Shown here: piece by piece, positions 25,220 to 32,965 of the stretch
Numbering within the stretch: the stretch's first letter is position 1
How the letters are laid out: the number at the start of each line of letters is the position of its first letter
Assembly (NCBI GenBank): GCA_030065125.1
Contig: JASJDM010000012.1
Span: 120,401 to 184,400, forward strand
Length of the DNA stretch: 64,000 bases
Source: Lysobacterales bacterium
GTDB taxonomy: Bacteria; Pseudomonadota; Gammaproteobacteria; Xanthomonadales; SZUA-38
Direction: 5' to 3'
Notes under the pieces: model-generated
What the model was told of the DNA's origin: nothing
Database searches by the model: none
Seen by the model: only the letters and a program-made list of their open reading frames with translations
Program-made: the position numbers and the translations under genes

Positions 25220-25630
25220 GTGTGGGCACATTTTGAACATCGGGCGGATATCGGATTACGCGGATATGGTCCCGACATGGCATCTGCATTCGAGCAGGCC
25301 GCATTGGCCCTGACGGCCGTGGTGACGGACCCGGCAGGAGTGCTTGCAGAGGAAGAAATCCAGATTCAGTGCCGTGCGCCAGATCCGGAATCCCTGCTGG
25401 TGGACTGGCTGAATGCCGTGGTCTATGAGATGGCGACCCGGTCCATGCTGTTTTCCGAGTTTGACGTGGACATCTACCAGTCCCGACTGCGGGCCCGGAT
25501 CAGGGGTGAACCCGTGGATCGGGACAGCCACCAGCCGGCCGTGGAGGTCAAAGGCGCCACGTTCACGGAGCTTCAGGTTCGGGAGCAGGAAGACGGGCTC
25601 TGGCTGGCCCAGTGCGTGGTGGATGTGTAA
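25220..25630 (+). CDS. Archease, activator of the RtcB RNA ligase
   Basis: 136 residues from the GTG at 25220 (VWAHFEHRADIGLRGYG), which matches the usual archease N-terminus; an upstream TTG at 25190 overlaps the pncA start and is less likely. Archease stimulates guanylylation and turnover of RtcB. The conserved acidic patch is present in HRADIGLRG and in the C-terminal VVDV end. The stop overlaps the RtcB ATG as TAATG, so both are made together. Confidence 0.92.
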   Translation: MWAHFEHRADIGLRGYGPDMASAFEQAALALTAVVTDPAGVLAEEEIQIQCRAPDPESLLVDWLNAVVYEMATRSMLFSEFDVDIYQSRLRARIRGEPVDRDSHQPAVEVKGATFTELQVREQEDGLWLAQCVVDV

Positions 25631-27060
25631 TGAAGACGGCGGGCTTTGAGAAACTGAACGATGACTGCTGGCGCATGGAGCCCGAGGGTGCCATGCGCGT
25701 GCCGGCCATTCTTTACGCGGGTGAGGACCTGATCGAAGGCATGGACGACAAGGTGGCGGAGCAGCTGTGCAACGTGGCCGCCCTGCCTGGCATCGTGCAG
25801 GCGGCTTATGCCATGCCCGACGCCCACTGGGGTTATGGCTTCCCCATCGGCGGCGTGGCGGCCTTCGATCCCGAGGAAGGCGGAGTGGTTTCAGCCGGCG
25901 GGGTGGGCTTCGATATCTCCTGCGGGGTGCGCACCTTGACCACGGGCCTGAACAAAGACGAGCTGGAGCCACGCAAGAATGCCCTGGCCGACGCGTTGTT
26001 CAGCCACGTTCCTGCCGGCGTGGGCAGCCAGGGTGCCATCCGCCTGACTTACAACGAGCTGGACCGCATGCTCAGCGGCGGGGCCCGATGGGCGGTGGAT
26101 CGCGGCTGGGGCCTGGAGGCGGATCTCGAGTTTGTCGAAGAGAACGGCTGTATCGACGGGGCTGAACCCGCGGAGGTGTCCGACCGCGCCAAACGACGTC
26201 AGAAGAACGAAATGGGTACCCTGGGGTCGGGCAATCACTACCTGGAAATCCAGTACGTCAGCCGTATCTTCGATCCTCAGCGGGCCCGTGCGTTCGGTCT
26301 GACGCAGAACGGGGTGGTGGTAAGCATCCACTGCGGCTCCCGGGGCCTGGGACACCAGATCGGCACCGACTACCTGCGCGAAATGGTGCACAAGGCCGGG
26401 CATTTCGGGCTGGATCTGCCGGACCGGGAGCTGGCCTGCGCCCCCATCCAGTCGTCCCTGGGCCAGCGTTACCTGGGGGCCATGCGCGCAGGCATGAACT
26501 GCGCCCTGGCCAACCGGGAGATCATCACCCACCTGACCCGGGAAGTATTCGCCGAGCACCTTCCCGGCGCCGAGCTGAACCTGCTGTTCGATGTGTCCCA
26601 CAACATCTGCAAGACCGAACCCCACCGTGTAAACGGCCAGGAAAAAACGCTTTACGTCCACCGAAAAGGCGCCACCCGGGCTTTTGGGCCGGGCCATCCG
26701 GCTGTGCCCGCAAAGTACAGGTCGGCCGGTCAGCCGGTGATCATCGGGGGTTCCATGGGTACGAGCTCTTACATCCTCGCCGGGACCGAGCCGGGGGAGA
26801 CGCTGTCATTCAGCTCCGCCTGCCACGGCGCGGGCCGGGCAATGAGCCGCCGCCAGGCGTTCAAGCGCTGGAAGGGACGCCAGCTCCTCGACGAGCTGCG
26901 CCATCGTGGTATTGAAATCCGCAGCCCGTCCCACCGGGGGGTGGCCGAGGAAGCACCCGGGGCCTACAAGGATGTCAGCGCCGTTGTTGATTCCGCCGAG
27001 CGCTGCGGCCTGGCCGTCAAAGTGGCTGAGGTTTTACCCATGGTGTGCGTGAAGGGCTGA
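25630..27060 (+). CDS. rtcB: RNA-splicing/repair ligase RtcB
   Basis: 476 residues from the ATG at 25630. It joins RNA 3'-phosphate or 2',3'-cyclic phosphate ends to 5'-OH ends using GTP and Mn2+. Conserved metal and guanylate sites are visible: MPDAHWGYGFPIGGV, GFDISCGVRTL (metal Cys), LGSGNHYLEIQ, SIHCGSRGLGHQIG, DVSHNICKTE, and the C-terminal SHRGVAEEAPGAYKDV. The archease-RtcB pair is a known functional unit. No RtcR-like sigma-54 activator is next to it, unlike in E. coli. Confidence 0.96.
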   Translation: MKTAGFEKLNDDCWRMEPEGAMRVPAILYAGEDLIEGMDDKVAEQLCNVAALPGIVQAAYAMPDAHWGYGFPIGGVAAFDPEEGGVVSAGGVGFDISCGVRTLTTGLNKDELEPRKNALADALFSHVPAGVGSQGAIRLTYNELDRMLSGGARWAVDRGWGLEADLEFVEENGCIDGAEPAEVSDRAKRRQKNEMGTLGSGNHYLEIQYVSRIFDPQRARAFGLTQNGVVVSIHCGSRGLGHQIGTDYLREMVHKAGHFGLDLPDRELACAPIQSSLGQRYLGAMRAGMNCALANREIITHLTREVFAEHLPGAELNLLFDVSHNICKTEPHRVNGQEKTLYVHRKGATRAFGPGHPAVPAKYRSAGQPVIIGGSMGTSSYILAGTEPGETLSFSSACHGAGRAMSRRQAFKRWKGRQLLDELRHRGIEIRSPSHRGVAEEAPGAYKDVSAVVDSAERCGLAVKVAEVLPMVCVKG

Positions 27061-27091
27061 TGGTAGGCGTCCCAGTCAGCTCCTGACGGCT

Positions 27092-27358
27092 TCAGTAATC
27101 CCAGGACTCCAGCAGGTCGCGTACCCTCGAGCCTGACGAGCAGCTGCATTTTTTGCGGTTGGCCCGGTGGACGCAGACTCGAACAGTTCGTTTTGGGCAT
27201 CGTCCAGCGACGTATCCGCCTCGCAAAACTGCGTTATAGGACGGTTTTTGGGTAGCCACACCAGCTGGCGCCTGCTTGATGTAAGCGCTCGGGGCGGCAC
27301 AGCCCGAAAGTATGGAAATGGCCAGGGCCGCAAAGGGATATTTCGTTTTTTCGTACAT
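27092..27358 (-). CDS. Small lipoprotein with Cys/Arg-rich tail
   Basis: 88 residues. AGGAG lies about 9 bp before the ATG at 27358. The N-terminus KTKYPFAALAISILSGC is a lipoprotein signal with Cys20 as the acylated residue. The mature part is short and ends in a basic, Cys-containing stretch (GRCPKRTVRVCVHRANRKKC). I do not recognise a family. It is convergent with rtcB. Confidence 0.6.
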   Translation of the reverse strand: MYEKTKYPFAALAISILSGCAAPSAYIKQAPAGVATQKPSYNAVLRGGYVAGRCPKRTVRVCVHRANRKKCSCSSGSRVRDLLESWDY

Positions 27359-27556
27359 TGTCCAACCACTCCTGATCCTGCCAGGATCCCTGTGGGCTCA
27401 GGTTGGAACCAACGCTGGAGAGGGATCCTGAAGATTCTTGTCGTTTGGTTTAAGAGATCGATGGTCGGCACGAAAACTTTAGCCTGGGCCGATGGGGTGC
27501 ATCATCGGCGGGTCGCATCAGGACGCGTGGCCCCCGGCAGTTTTCGATGGTTCGGC

Positions 27557-27562
27557 TATGAT
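27557..27562 (+). promoter_or_regulatory. Candidate -10 element before gpmI
   Basis: TATGAT (27557-27562) matches 5 of 6 consensus bases and lies 35 bp before the gpmI start. No good -35 is found 16-18 bp upstream, so the call is weak. Confidence 0.25.
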
Positions 27563-27597
27563 TTTTTCATGACCCGGACGCCCACCTGAGGGACAAT

Positions 27598-29298
27598 ATG
27601 AGTCCCGGCGAGCATCAGACTCCCGGGCAACTCGAGAATGGAGAAAGCACGTTGTTGAAACCAAACCCCACCTTCCCCGGGATCACCGGCCCGGTCCTGA
27701 TGATTGTCATGGATGGCATCGGCGTGACCCCCAACCAGGAAGGCAACGCGCTCTACCATGGCTATACGCCGACGCTGGATCGATTGTTCGCCCGGTATCC
27801 GCACACGACGCTGAAGGCCCACGGGACCGCCGTGGGGATGCCCAGTGACGGTGATATGGGGAACTCGGAGGTGGGCCATAACGCCATGGGGGCGGGCCAG
27901 GTGTATGAACAGGGCGCGGCGCTGGTCAACCAGGCCATCGCCAGCGAGGACCTGTTCAACGGGGAGGCCTGGGATGAGGTCATAGGAAATACCCTGCAGC
28001 ATGATTCCACCCTGCATTTCCTCGGGCTGTTCTCCGACGGCAACGTCCACTCGCACATCGACCATCTAAAGGCGCTGATCGGTCGGGCGAGGCAGGATGG
28101 GCAGAAACGCGTTCGCGTCCACATCCTGCTGGACGGGCGTGATGTTCCGGAAACCTCGGCGCCGGAATATGTCGAGCCCTTCGAGCAATTCCTGGCGGAG
28201 ACCCGCGGCCCCGATTTCGACGTGCGGATCGCCAGCGGCGGCGGGCGCATGAACATTACCATGGACCGCTACGAGGCTGACTGGGGCATGGTCGAGCGTG
28301 GCTGGCATACGCATGTGCTTGGGCAGGGGCAGCAGTTCGAGTCCGCCACCCAGGCCATTGCCGCCTTGCGCGAACAGGTGCCCGGCGTTATCGACCAGGA
28401 CCTGCCGGCGTTCGTGATTGCCAGCGACGGGGAAGCCGTCGGGCCTATCGAGGACAACGACAGTGTCGTGTTCTACAACTTCCGGGGTGATCGGGCCATC
28501 GAGATAACCCGGGCCTTCGAAGAGGAGGATTTCGCGGAGTTCGACCGGGTTCGTTTTCCGAAGGTGACCTATGCCGGCATGCTGCAATACGACGGCGATC
28601 TGCTGCTGCCGAAACGCTTCCTGGTGTCGCCGCCGGCCATCAAGGAAACCATGGGTGAATACCTGGCCGCAACCGGGGTGACCCAGTTCGCCATTGCCGA
28701 GACCCAGAAGTACGGCCACGTGACCTATTTCTGGAACGGCAATCGCAGCGGCAAATTCTCAGACGAACTGGAGACCTACGTTGAGGTCCCGTCTGACGTG
28801 ATTCCCTTCGAACAGCGCCCCTGGATGAAATCTGCCGAGGTCACTGACGAACTCATCAACGCGCTGAGGTCCGGCGAGTATCGATTCCTGCGGGTGAATT
28901 TTGCCAATGGGGACATGGTTGGGCACACCGGCGATTTCCCGGCGACCATCATTGCGGTCGAGTCCGTCGACCTGGCCCTGAGCAGATTGCTCCAGGTGGT
29001 GGACGAACTGGGTGGGGTGGCGATGATTACCGCGGACCACGGTAACGCCGACGAGATGTACGAACAGGACAAAAAAACCGGTGAGCCGAAACGCAACGAA
29101 GACGGCTCATTCAAGTCAAAAACCTCCCACACCCTGAATCCGGTGCCGTTCATCCTTTACGACAACGTATCCAATGGATCCATCGCTCTGCGGGATGACG
29201 ACGACTTCGGTCTGAGCAACCTGGCTGCCACCACGGTCAACCTGCTGGGGTTCGAAGCGCCTGCCGCCTGGGACTCGAGCCTGTTGGATTTCAGCTAA
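27598..29298 (+). CDS. gpmI: 2,3-bisphosphoglycerate-independent phosphoglycerate mutase, plant-type
   Basis: 566 residues. It interconverts 3- and 2-phosphoglycerate through a phosphoserine. The catalytic Ser lies in DMGNSEVGHNAMG; other active-site blocks are LLDGRDVPETS, SGGGRMNITMDRYEADWG, FWNGNRSGKF, NGDMVGHTGDF and MITADHGNADEM. The pattern SGGGRM-x-x-TMDRYE-x-DW and the overall length follow the plant/kinetoplastid form rather than the roughly 514-residue E. coli form. The ATG at 27598 has GAGGGA upstream; a TTG at 27652 is a less likely alternative. It is convergent with the subtilase gene, only 4 bp apart. Confidence 0.93.
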   Translation: MSPGEHQTPGQLENGESTLLKPNPTFPGITGPVLMIVMDGIGVTPNQEGNALYHGYTPTLDRLFARYPHTTLKAHGTAVGMPSDGDMGNSEVGHNAMGAGQVYEQGAALVNQAIASEDLFNGEAWDEVIGNTLQHDSTLHFLGLFSDGNVHSHIDHLKALIGRARQDGQKRVRVHILLDGRDVPETSAPEYVEPFEQFLAETRGPDFDVRIASGGGRMNITMDRYEADWGMVERGWHTHVLGQGQQFESATQAIAALREQVPGVIDQDLPAFVIASDGEAVGPIEDNDSVVFYNFRGDRAIEITRAFEEEDFAEFDRVRFPKVTYAGMLQYDGDLLLPKRFLVSPPAIKETMGEYLAATGVTQFAIAETQKYGHVTYFWNGNRSGKFSDELETYVEVPSDVIPFEQRPWMKSAEVTDELINALRSGEYRFLRVNFANGDMVGHTGDFPATIIAVESVDLALSRLLQVVDELGGVAMITADHGNADEMYEQDKKTGEPKRNEDGSFKSKTSHTLNPVPFILYDNVSNGSIALRDDDDFGLSNLAATTVNLLGFEAPAAWDSSLLDFS

Positions 29299-29302
29299 AC
29301 CG

Positions 29303-30811
29303 CTAGAAGTTGTCGATTGCGTGCTGTACTGCAGCTTGGGCATTGGCGAGACCGTGTCCGGTGGCAGAATCCGGCCCCACCGTTGCGGCGTTGTTGAACC
29401 GCGGATGACAGTTGCCCATGCGAACGTCAATCGCCGAAGCCGTCATGGCCTGTACCACCTGCGCGGGGGTGGCGTTCGGGCGAGCCTCGAGAATCAAGGC
29501 CGCAATTCCGGCGAGCTGCGGGGCCGCAGCGGAGGTGCCCGAAAAAAGGCCCCAACCGTCGTTGGCCTGGGTGCCATCCCCTGGCGCCGGGCCGTCGGGC
29601 AGGCTCTGGCTCACGTCCAAATCGCACCCTCCCGGTACCGGCAGCATGATGTAGTCCGCCCGGGGCAGCAATCCAACCAGACCGCACACATCTGGCACGC
29701 GACGGTTGTTGATCCAGGGACTGTCATAACCGCTGGCGTAGTTTGAGGCGCGCAGGTCGATATCGTTTTCCATGTACACGCCGCCGGCTGCGAGCACGCC
29801 GGGCACCTGTGGCTCGATGGTGAACGAGCCATTGCCGGCGGAGAAGACGACCACAATTCCTTGCTGAACCGTATCCAGTATCTCCAGCGCCCAGGTGATA
29901 TCGGCCTGGGACGGCGGCGGCTGATTGAACGGGTTGTAGGGGCCGTTCCCGCCCCAGGAGTTCGTTAGAATCCTTGGTGCCGCTGCCTTTGCTGTCAGGA
30001 ACCCGGCAATGGCCCCCACCAGCCGTCCCTGGTTGTTTGATGCGCGATAGGGGTCAAGGGTCGATCCCGGTGCCGCCGCAAATATGTTGGCTGCTTCGCC
30101 GGTGCCGTGGCCAACCGGATCCTCGCCTGGATCGGTACCTGGGACCACCGAAGTCGTGGGCCTGACATCGTAGCCGTGGGCGGCGAAGTAGGGATGGGTC
30201 TGTTGACCGGAATCCACCATGGCAACCGTCACACCGGCACCGGTGATGCCGTTTCGGTGCACCGCCGGCGCGCCCAGACCAAGCGCCACGTCACCTGGTA
30301 CGCGCAGGTGGAATTTGCTGACCGATGGGGGGATGGGCGATGGTTGAATGCCCGCGTATTGACGGGGGCTTTCCAGCATGATCATTTCGATTGCGGTGCT
30401 TTTTCCGCGGAGCTTGCCGCAGCCGGCGTCTTTGGGCTGCCCCCTGCCTTGAATGTCGATGTGACTGACGTAGCGCTGCCGTGCACCATGGCTGTACATC
30501 AGCTGCTCCTGCATCACCAGCTTCCCGCCCGTCAGTTCTTCGTAGGCAGCGCCTGGGCCTGCTACGGCGAACCCCAGCGGGCTTTCGGCGAGGATGGTCA
30601 GGCCGGCGTCTTCGGCCATTTTCTGGGCCCGATTTGCGTCCGCGCTTTTGGCGTGGAACGGTTTTGCCGAGCGGGGCAGCGACTTCAGTTGCGCAGCGGA
30701 CTTTCCGCCCTTGGACTTCGCGGAAACATAGCCGGTGATCACATCGGGCAGGGCATTGCTCGATGGCATGGTGAAGGGAAGTTGTGATGAAGGTTGAGTT
30801 TGTTTCGTCAT
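29303..30811 (-). CDS. Subtilisin-like (S8) peptidase without signal peptide
   Basis: 502 residues from the ATG at 30811, which has GGGAG upstream. The full catalytic set is present: Asp200 in VAMVDSGQQ, His235 in PVGHGTGEA, oxyanion Asn327 in SAGNGS, and Ser427 in SGTSAAAPQ. Residues 1-160 form a prodomain-like region (NRAQKMAEDAGLTILAES...), with no export signal in front of it. It could therefore act in the cytoplasm, leave by another route, or be a cargo. It is preceded, 32 bp upstream, by a small exported protein whose C-terminal half resembles this prodomain. Both genes are divergent from the contractile injection cluster. Confidence 0.88.
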   Translation of the reverse strand: MTKQTQPSSQLPFTMPSSNALPDVITGYVSAKSKGGKSAAQLKSLPRSAKPFHAKSADANRAQKMAEDAGLTILAESPLGFAVAGPGAAYEELTGGKLVMQEQLMYSHGARQRYVSHIDIQGRGQPKDAGCGKLRGKSTAIEMIMLESPRQYAGIQPSPIPPSVSKFHLRVPGDVALGLGAPAVHRNGITGAGVTVAMVDSGQQTHPYFAAHGYDVRPTTSVVPGTDPGEDPVGHGTGEAANIFAAAPGSTLDPYRASNNQGRLVGAIAGFLTAKAAAPRILTNSWGGNGPYNPFNQPPPSQADITWALEILDTVQQGIVVVFSAGNGSFTIEPQVPGVLAAGGVYMENDIDLRASNYASGYDSPWINNRRVPDVCGLVGLLPRADYIMLPVPGGCDLDVSQSLPDGPAPGDGTQANDGWGLFSGTSAAAPQLAGIAALILEARPNATPAQVVQAMTASAIDVRMGNCHPRFNNAATVGPDSATGHGLANAQAAVQHAIDNF

Positions 30812-30843
30812 GGTGTCTCCCTGCCCAGCTCGTCGCTGCTGGT

Positions 30844-31290
30844 TTACTGCTGGTAATCTGGCGGTTCGCGGACACTGATGTCCGCAACCCATTTCCTCAA
30901 CGCTTTCGGAAGGTCGCTGATCCTTGCAGCCTGCAACTGCTTCGTCAGTTGCTCGCTGCTGCCGCTGACAAGCAGCCCGGCCCGCATCGGCAGAACGTTG
31001 AAGCCCTCTGCCTCAAACCACTTGGCACACTCGCGCTTTGCGTTCGAATCCTGAAGACCTTCCGCGGTGAGGGTGACTAATGCCTCTAGGTAAAAGTGTC
31101 GTGATTCGTCTGAATCTCTCACTATGGTTTTTTCCTGGGTTGCCTGGGGCCGGGCTGGGGATCGGCTGTCGCCGGAATTGGGGCTGAGAACACACGCGGC
31201 TGGTATCAGCAGTAATGCTGGCCGGAACAGCCGTAGGCCCCGCAATATGAAAAAACCGCAGCCGGCCTTTGTGGTGGGTTGATGTTGCAC
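30844..31290 (-). CDS. Small exported protein resembling the subtilase prodomain
   Basis: 148 residues from a GTG at 31290 that follows GGGGGCGG; the frame opens at a TTG at 31308. A hydrophobic stretch LFRPALLLIPAACVLS gives an export signal with a possible but imperfect lipobox at Cys33. The C-terminal part (AKRECAKWFEAEGFNVL, then AGLLVSGSSEQLTKQL) follows the same order of residues and likely secondary structure as the downstream peptidase prodomain (RAQKMAEDAGLTILAES, then LGFAVAGPGAAYEEL). This suggests a free-standing propeptide or inhibitor. The peptidase gene starts 32 bp downstream. The match is by eye only. Confidence 0.6.
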   Translation of the reverse strand: MQHQPTTKAGCGFFILRGLRLFRPALLLIPAACVLSPNSGDSRSPARPQATQEKTIVRDSDESRHFYLEALVTLTAEGLQDSNAKRECAKWFEAEGFNVLPMRAGLLVSGSSEQLTKQLQAARISDLPKALRKWVADISVREPPDYQQ

Positions 31291-31447
31291 GCATCCGCCC
31301 CCGCCCAATGCGTAGATTTGAAAGCCTCTCTAATAAGTTCTAGCGCATTCACCCGCCGGTGCCAAGGGCGGGGAGCCCGTTGGCTCAGAAAGCTGGCCTG
31401 CTCGAGGGCCAGGCAACCGCGCCGCCGGGAGCCGCATTGAGTAACTG

Positions 31448-31586
31448 GGACGATTTTGTCCTGGTCAGGTGTTGTCGCTAGATTCCGGCTTCCTGTCCCG
31501 AATCACCGATGAACGCAGGCTCGGGGGGCACCCCCCCTGTCCGATTTGTATCAATTCCGAGGTAGGACAAAAAGGTCACGCTGTCC
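31448..31586. promoter_or_regulatory. Cluster of GGACA/TGTCC half-sites, possible activator sites
   Basis: TGTCC occurs at 31457-31461, 31494-31498, 31538-31542 and 31582-31586, and the reverse form GGACA at 31565-31569. GGAC (31448-31451) pairs with GTCC (31458-31461). GGACA-N12-TGTCC forms a dyad at 31565-31586, and the 9-mer TTTTGTCCT (31454-31462) recurs inverted as AGGACAAAA (31564-31572). Lying about 100-240 bp before the predicted start, they are placed like upstream activator sites of a sigma-54 enhancer-binding protein. Confidence 0.4.
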
Positions 31587-31658
31587 GGATCATGTGCCTT
31601 CTTATCTCTATCCCATAAGTCGCTAAAAAAATTCAATAACCGGGTTGAAAGCCGGGTC

Positions 31659-31674
31659 TGGCACGAACCCTGCT
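31659..31674 (+). promoter_or_regulatory. Sigma-54 (RpoN) promoter of the injection-system cluster
   Basis: TGGCACGAACCCTGCT matches the sigma-54 consensus TGGCACG-R-N3-TTGC-W at all fixed positions but one (C for the first T of TTGC). The invariant GG (31660-31661) and GC (31672-31673) are separated by exactly 10 bp. Transcription would start near 31685, leaving a short leader with AAGGA 7 bp before the TTG start at 31707. Confidence 0.75.
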
Positions 31675-31706
31675 ACAGGGACGCTTCGAATGAGAAGGAA
31701 TTTCGC

Positions 31707-32294
31707 TTGCCGGATTTCACTGTTATCGCCGATGTATCCAGCACGCTGCAGGCCGTTCTGACGGATGCGCTCAGCACGCTGCTGCCCGCGCCGGCCCCGG
31801 TTGCAGAGGTTCATGACCTCAGCGGCAACGTCCCGATCAACCCGCCGCGCCTGACCATCTTTCTGTTCGAGGTTGTAGAAGATCCCAGCATGCGCAACCG
31901 GCCCCATCTGCGCGGGGTGACGCCGCCGGACCTTACGGTAAAAAAGCCGCCAATGGCGCTGCTGCTGCGCTACCTGATGACGCCCTGGTCCGGAGACCGG
32001 ATCACCGATCACCGAATTCTCGGACGAACCCTGCAGACGCTTTATGACGGCTCCATTATCAGCGGGCCTCAGCTCCAGGGCGGACTTGCCGGAACCAGTC
32101 AGGCCCTTAAGATCACCCTGGCGCCCTTGAATCTGGATGAGCGGTCCCGGGTCTGGTACGCGATTCAGCAGCCCTACCGTCTGTCCGTGACCTACGAGAT
32201 TCGAGTCGTGAATCTCGACGCGGTGGAGCAGCAGACGCGGCCGCCGATTCGGTCCCTGACCGTGGATTCAGCCCGGCCCGGAGCGGGTTCATGA
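31707..32294 (+). CDS. DUF4255 (Pvc16-like) cap protein of the contractile injection system
   Basis: 195 residues. The family's N-terminal layout is seen: VSSTLQAVLTDAL, then INPPRLTIFLFEVVEDP, RYLMTPWSGD and the block DHRILGRTLQTLYD. DUF4255/Pvc16 proteins are tail-terminator caps that stop tube growth at the end of the particle. The start is a TTG with AAGGA 7 bp before it. It overlaps the next gene by 4 bp. In PVC loci the cap gene comes last, whereas here it leads the cluster directly behind the sigma-54 promoter. Confidence 0.85.
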   Translation: MPDFTVIADVSSTLQAVLTDALSTLLPAPAPVAEVHDLSGNVPINPPRLTIFLFEVVEDPSMRNRPHLRGVTPPDLTVKKPPMALLLRYLMTPWSGDRITDHRILGRTLQTLYDGSIISGPQLQGGLAGTSQALKITLAPLNLDERSRVWYAIQQPYRLSVTYEIRVVNLDAVEQQTRPPIRSLTVDSARPGAGS

Positions 32295-32953
32295 CCTCCT
32301 GGCAGGTGCTGCCCGAGGAGCGGCGGATGCTTTACAGCCCGGTCGGGCTGCGCATGCTCGACGATTTTACCGGCCGTGCCCCGTCGGGTTCGCTGGAGAT
32401 CCTGCTGGACGTCCAGGACAGCAACGGGCAATGGCACGAAGTGGACGTTCACCCCGTCCGTACGCCCAGCGAGGTGATCACTTATCCCGGTCTGGGCCGC
32501 AGCGCTCATGCCGCCACGCAGCCCCTCATGCGTTACCGGGTCCGCATCGACGGCGAGTACTACCGACCCGACTACCTGATCAATCTGGACGGGGTCGAGT
32601 TTGACAACCTGGCCTACGACGACCAGAACCCGCCCCCGGTTGTTCCCATCGTTCCCCAGGATCTGTTCCTGCTGCCGGCCACGAACTATCCCTTTCCGCG
32701 CCACATCCGGGTGCTGCGAGGTCACGTGGAAGACAACGCCGGAGATCCGGTCGCCAACGTGGAGGTCACCGAAGGACCCAGGGAACGGGTTTTGACCGAC
32801 GAACGCGGAACTTTTTCTTTGCCCCTGCGATGGCCGGGCCTGAACGCAGCGGTGGTTATCGATGCAGTGGACCATCGAACCGGCCACGCGGGGCAACTGA
32901 ACATCAACCTCCCCGGCGACCTGTCGGGGGCCCACACGATCATCATCACATGA
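32291..32953 (+). CDS. Contractile-injection cluster protein with carboxypeptidase-regulatory-like domain
   Basis: 220 residues in two parts. The first (about 1-135) is a beta-rich domain of unknown family that contains LLDVQDSNGQWHEVDV and YRVRIDGEYYRPDYLI. The second (about 138-220) is a CarboxypepD_reg-like beta-sandwich: HIRVLRGHVEDNAGDPVANV, then VLTDERGTFSLPL. It overlaps the DUF4255 gene by 4 bp and precedes the sheath gene by 12 bp, so it belongs to the same transcript. A structural decoration or terminator accessory is plausible, but no function can be assigned. Confidence 0.7.
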   Translation: MTSWQVLPEERRMLYSPVGLRMLDDFTGRAPSGSLEILLDVQDSNGQWHEVDVHPVRTPSEVITYPGLGRSAHAATQPLMRYRVRIDGEYYRPDYLINLDGVEFDNLAYDDQNPPPVVPIVPQDLFLLPATNYPFPRHIRVLRGHVEDNAGDPVANVEVTEGPRERVLTDERGTFSLPLRWPGLNAAVVIDAVDHRTGHAGQLNINLPGDLSGAHTIIIT

Positions 32954-32965
32954 GAGGACATCGTC

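Larger units (their letters stand above)
31291..31706. other. Intergenic regulatory region before the injection-system cluster
   Basis: A 416 bp non-coding gap. It holds a sigma-54 promoter at 31659-31674, several GGACA/TGTCC half-sites (31448-31586), and a GGGGGG-CA-CCCCCC palindrome at 31523-31536. Nothing else was recognised. Confidence 0.7.

Noticed and set aside
31523..31537. GGGGGG-CA-CCCCCC palindrome as a terminator
   Set aside because: No gene reads into it, the loop is too small unless the stem is shortened, and no T-run follows.
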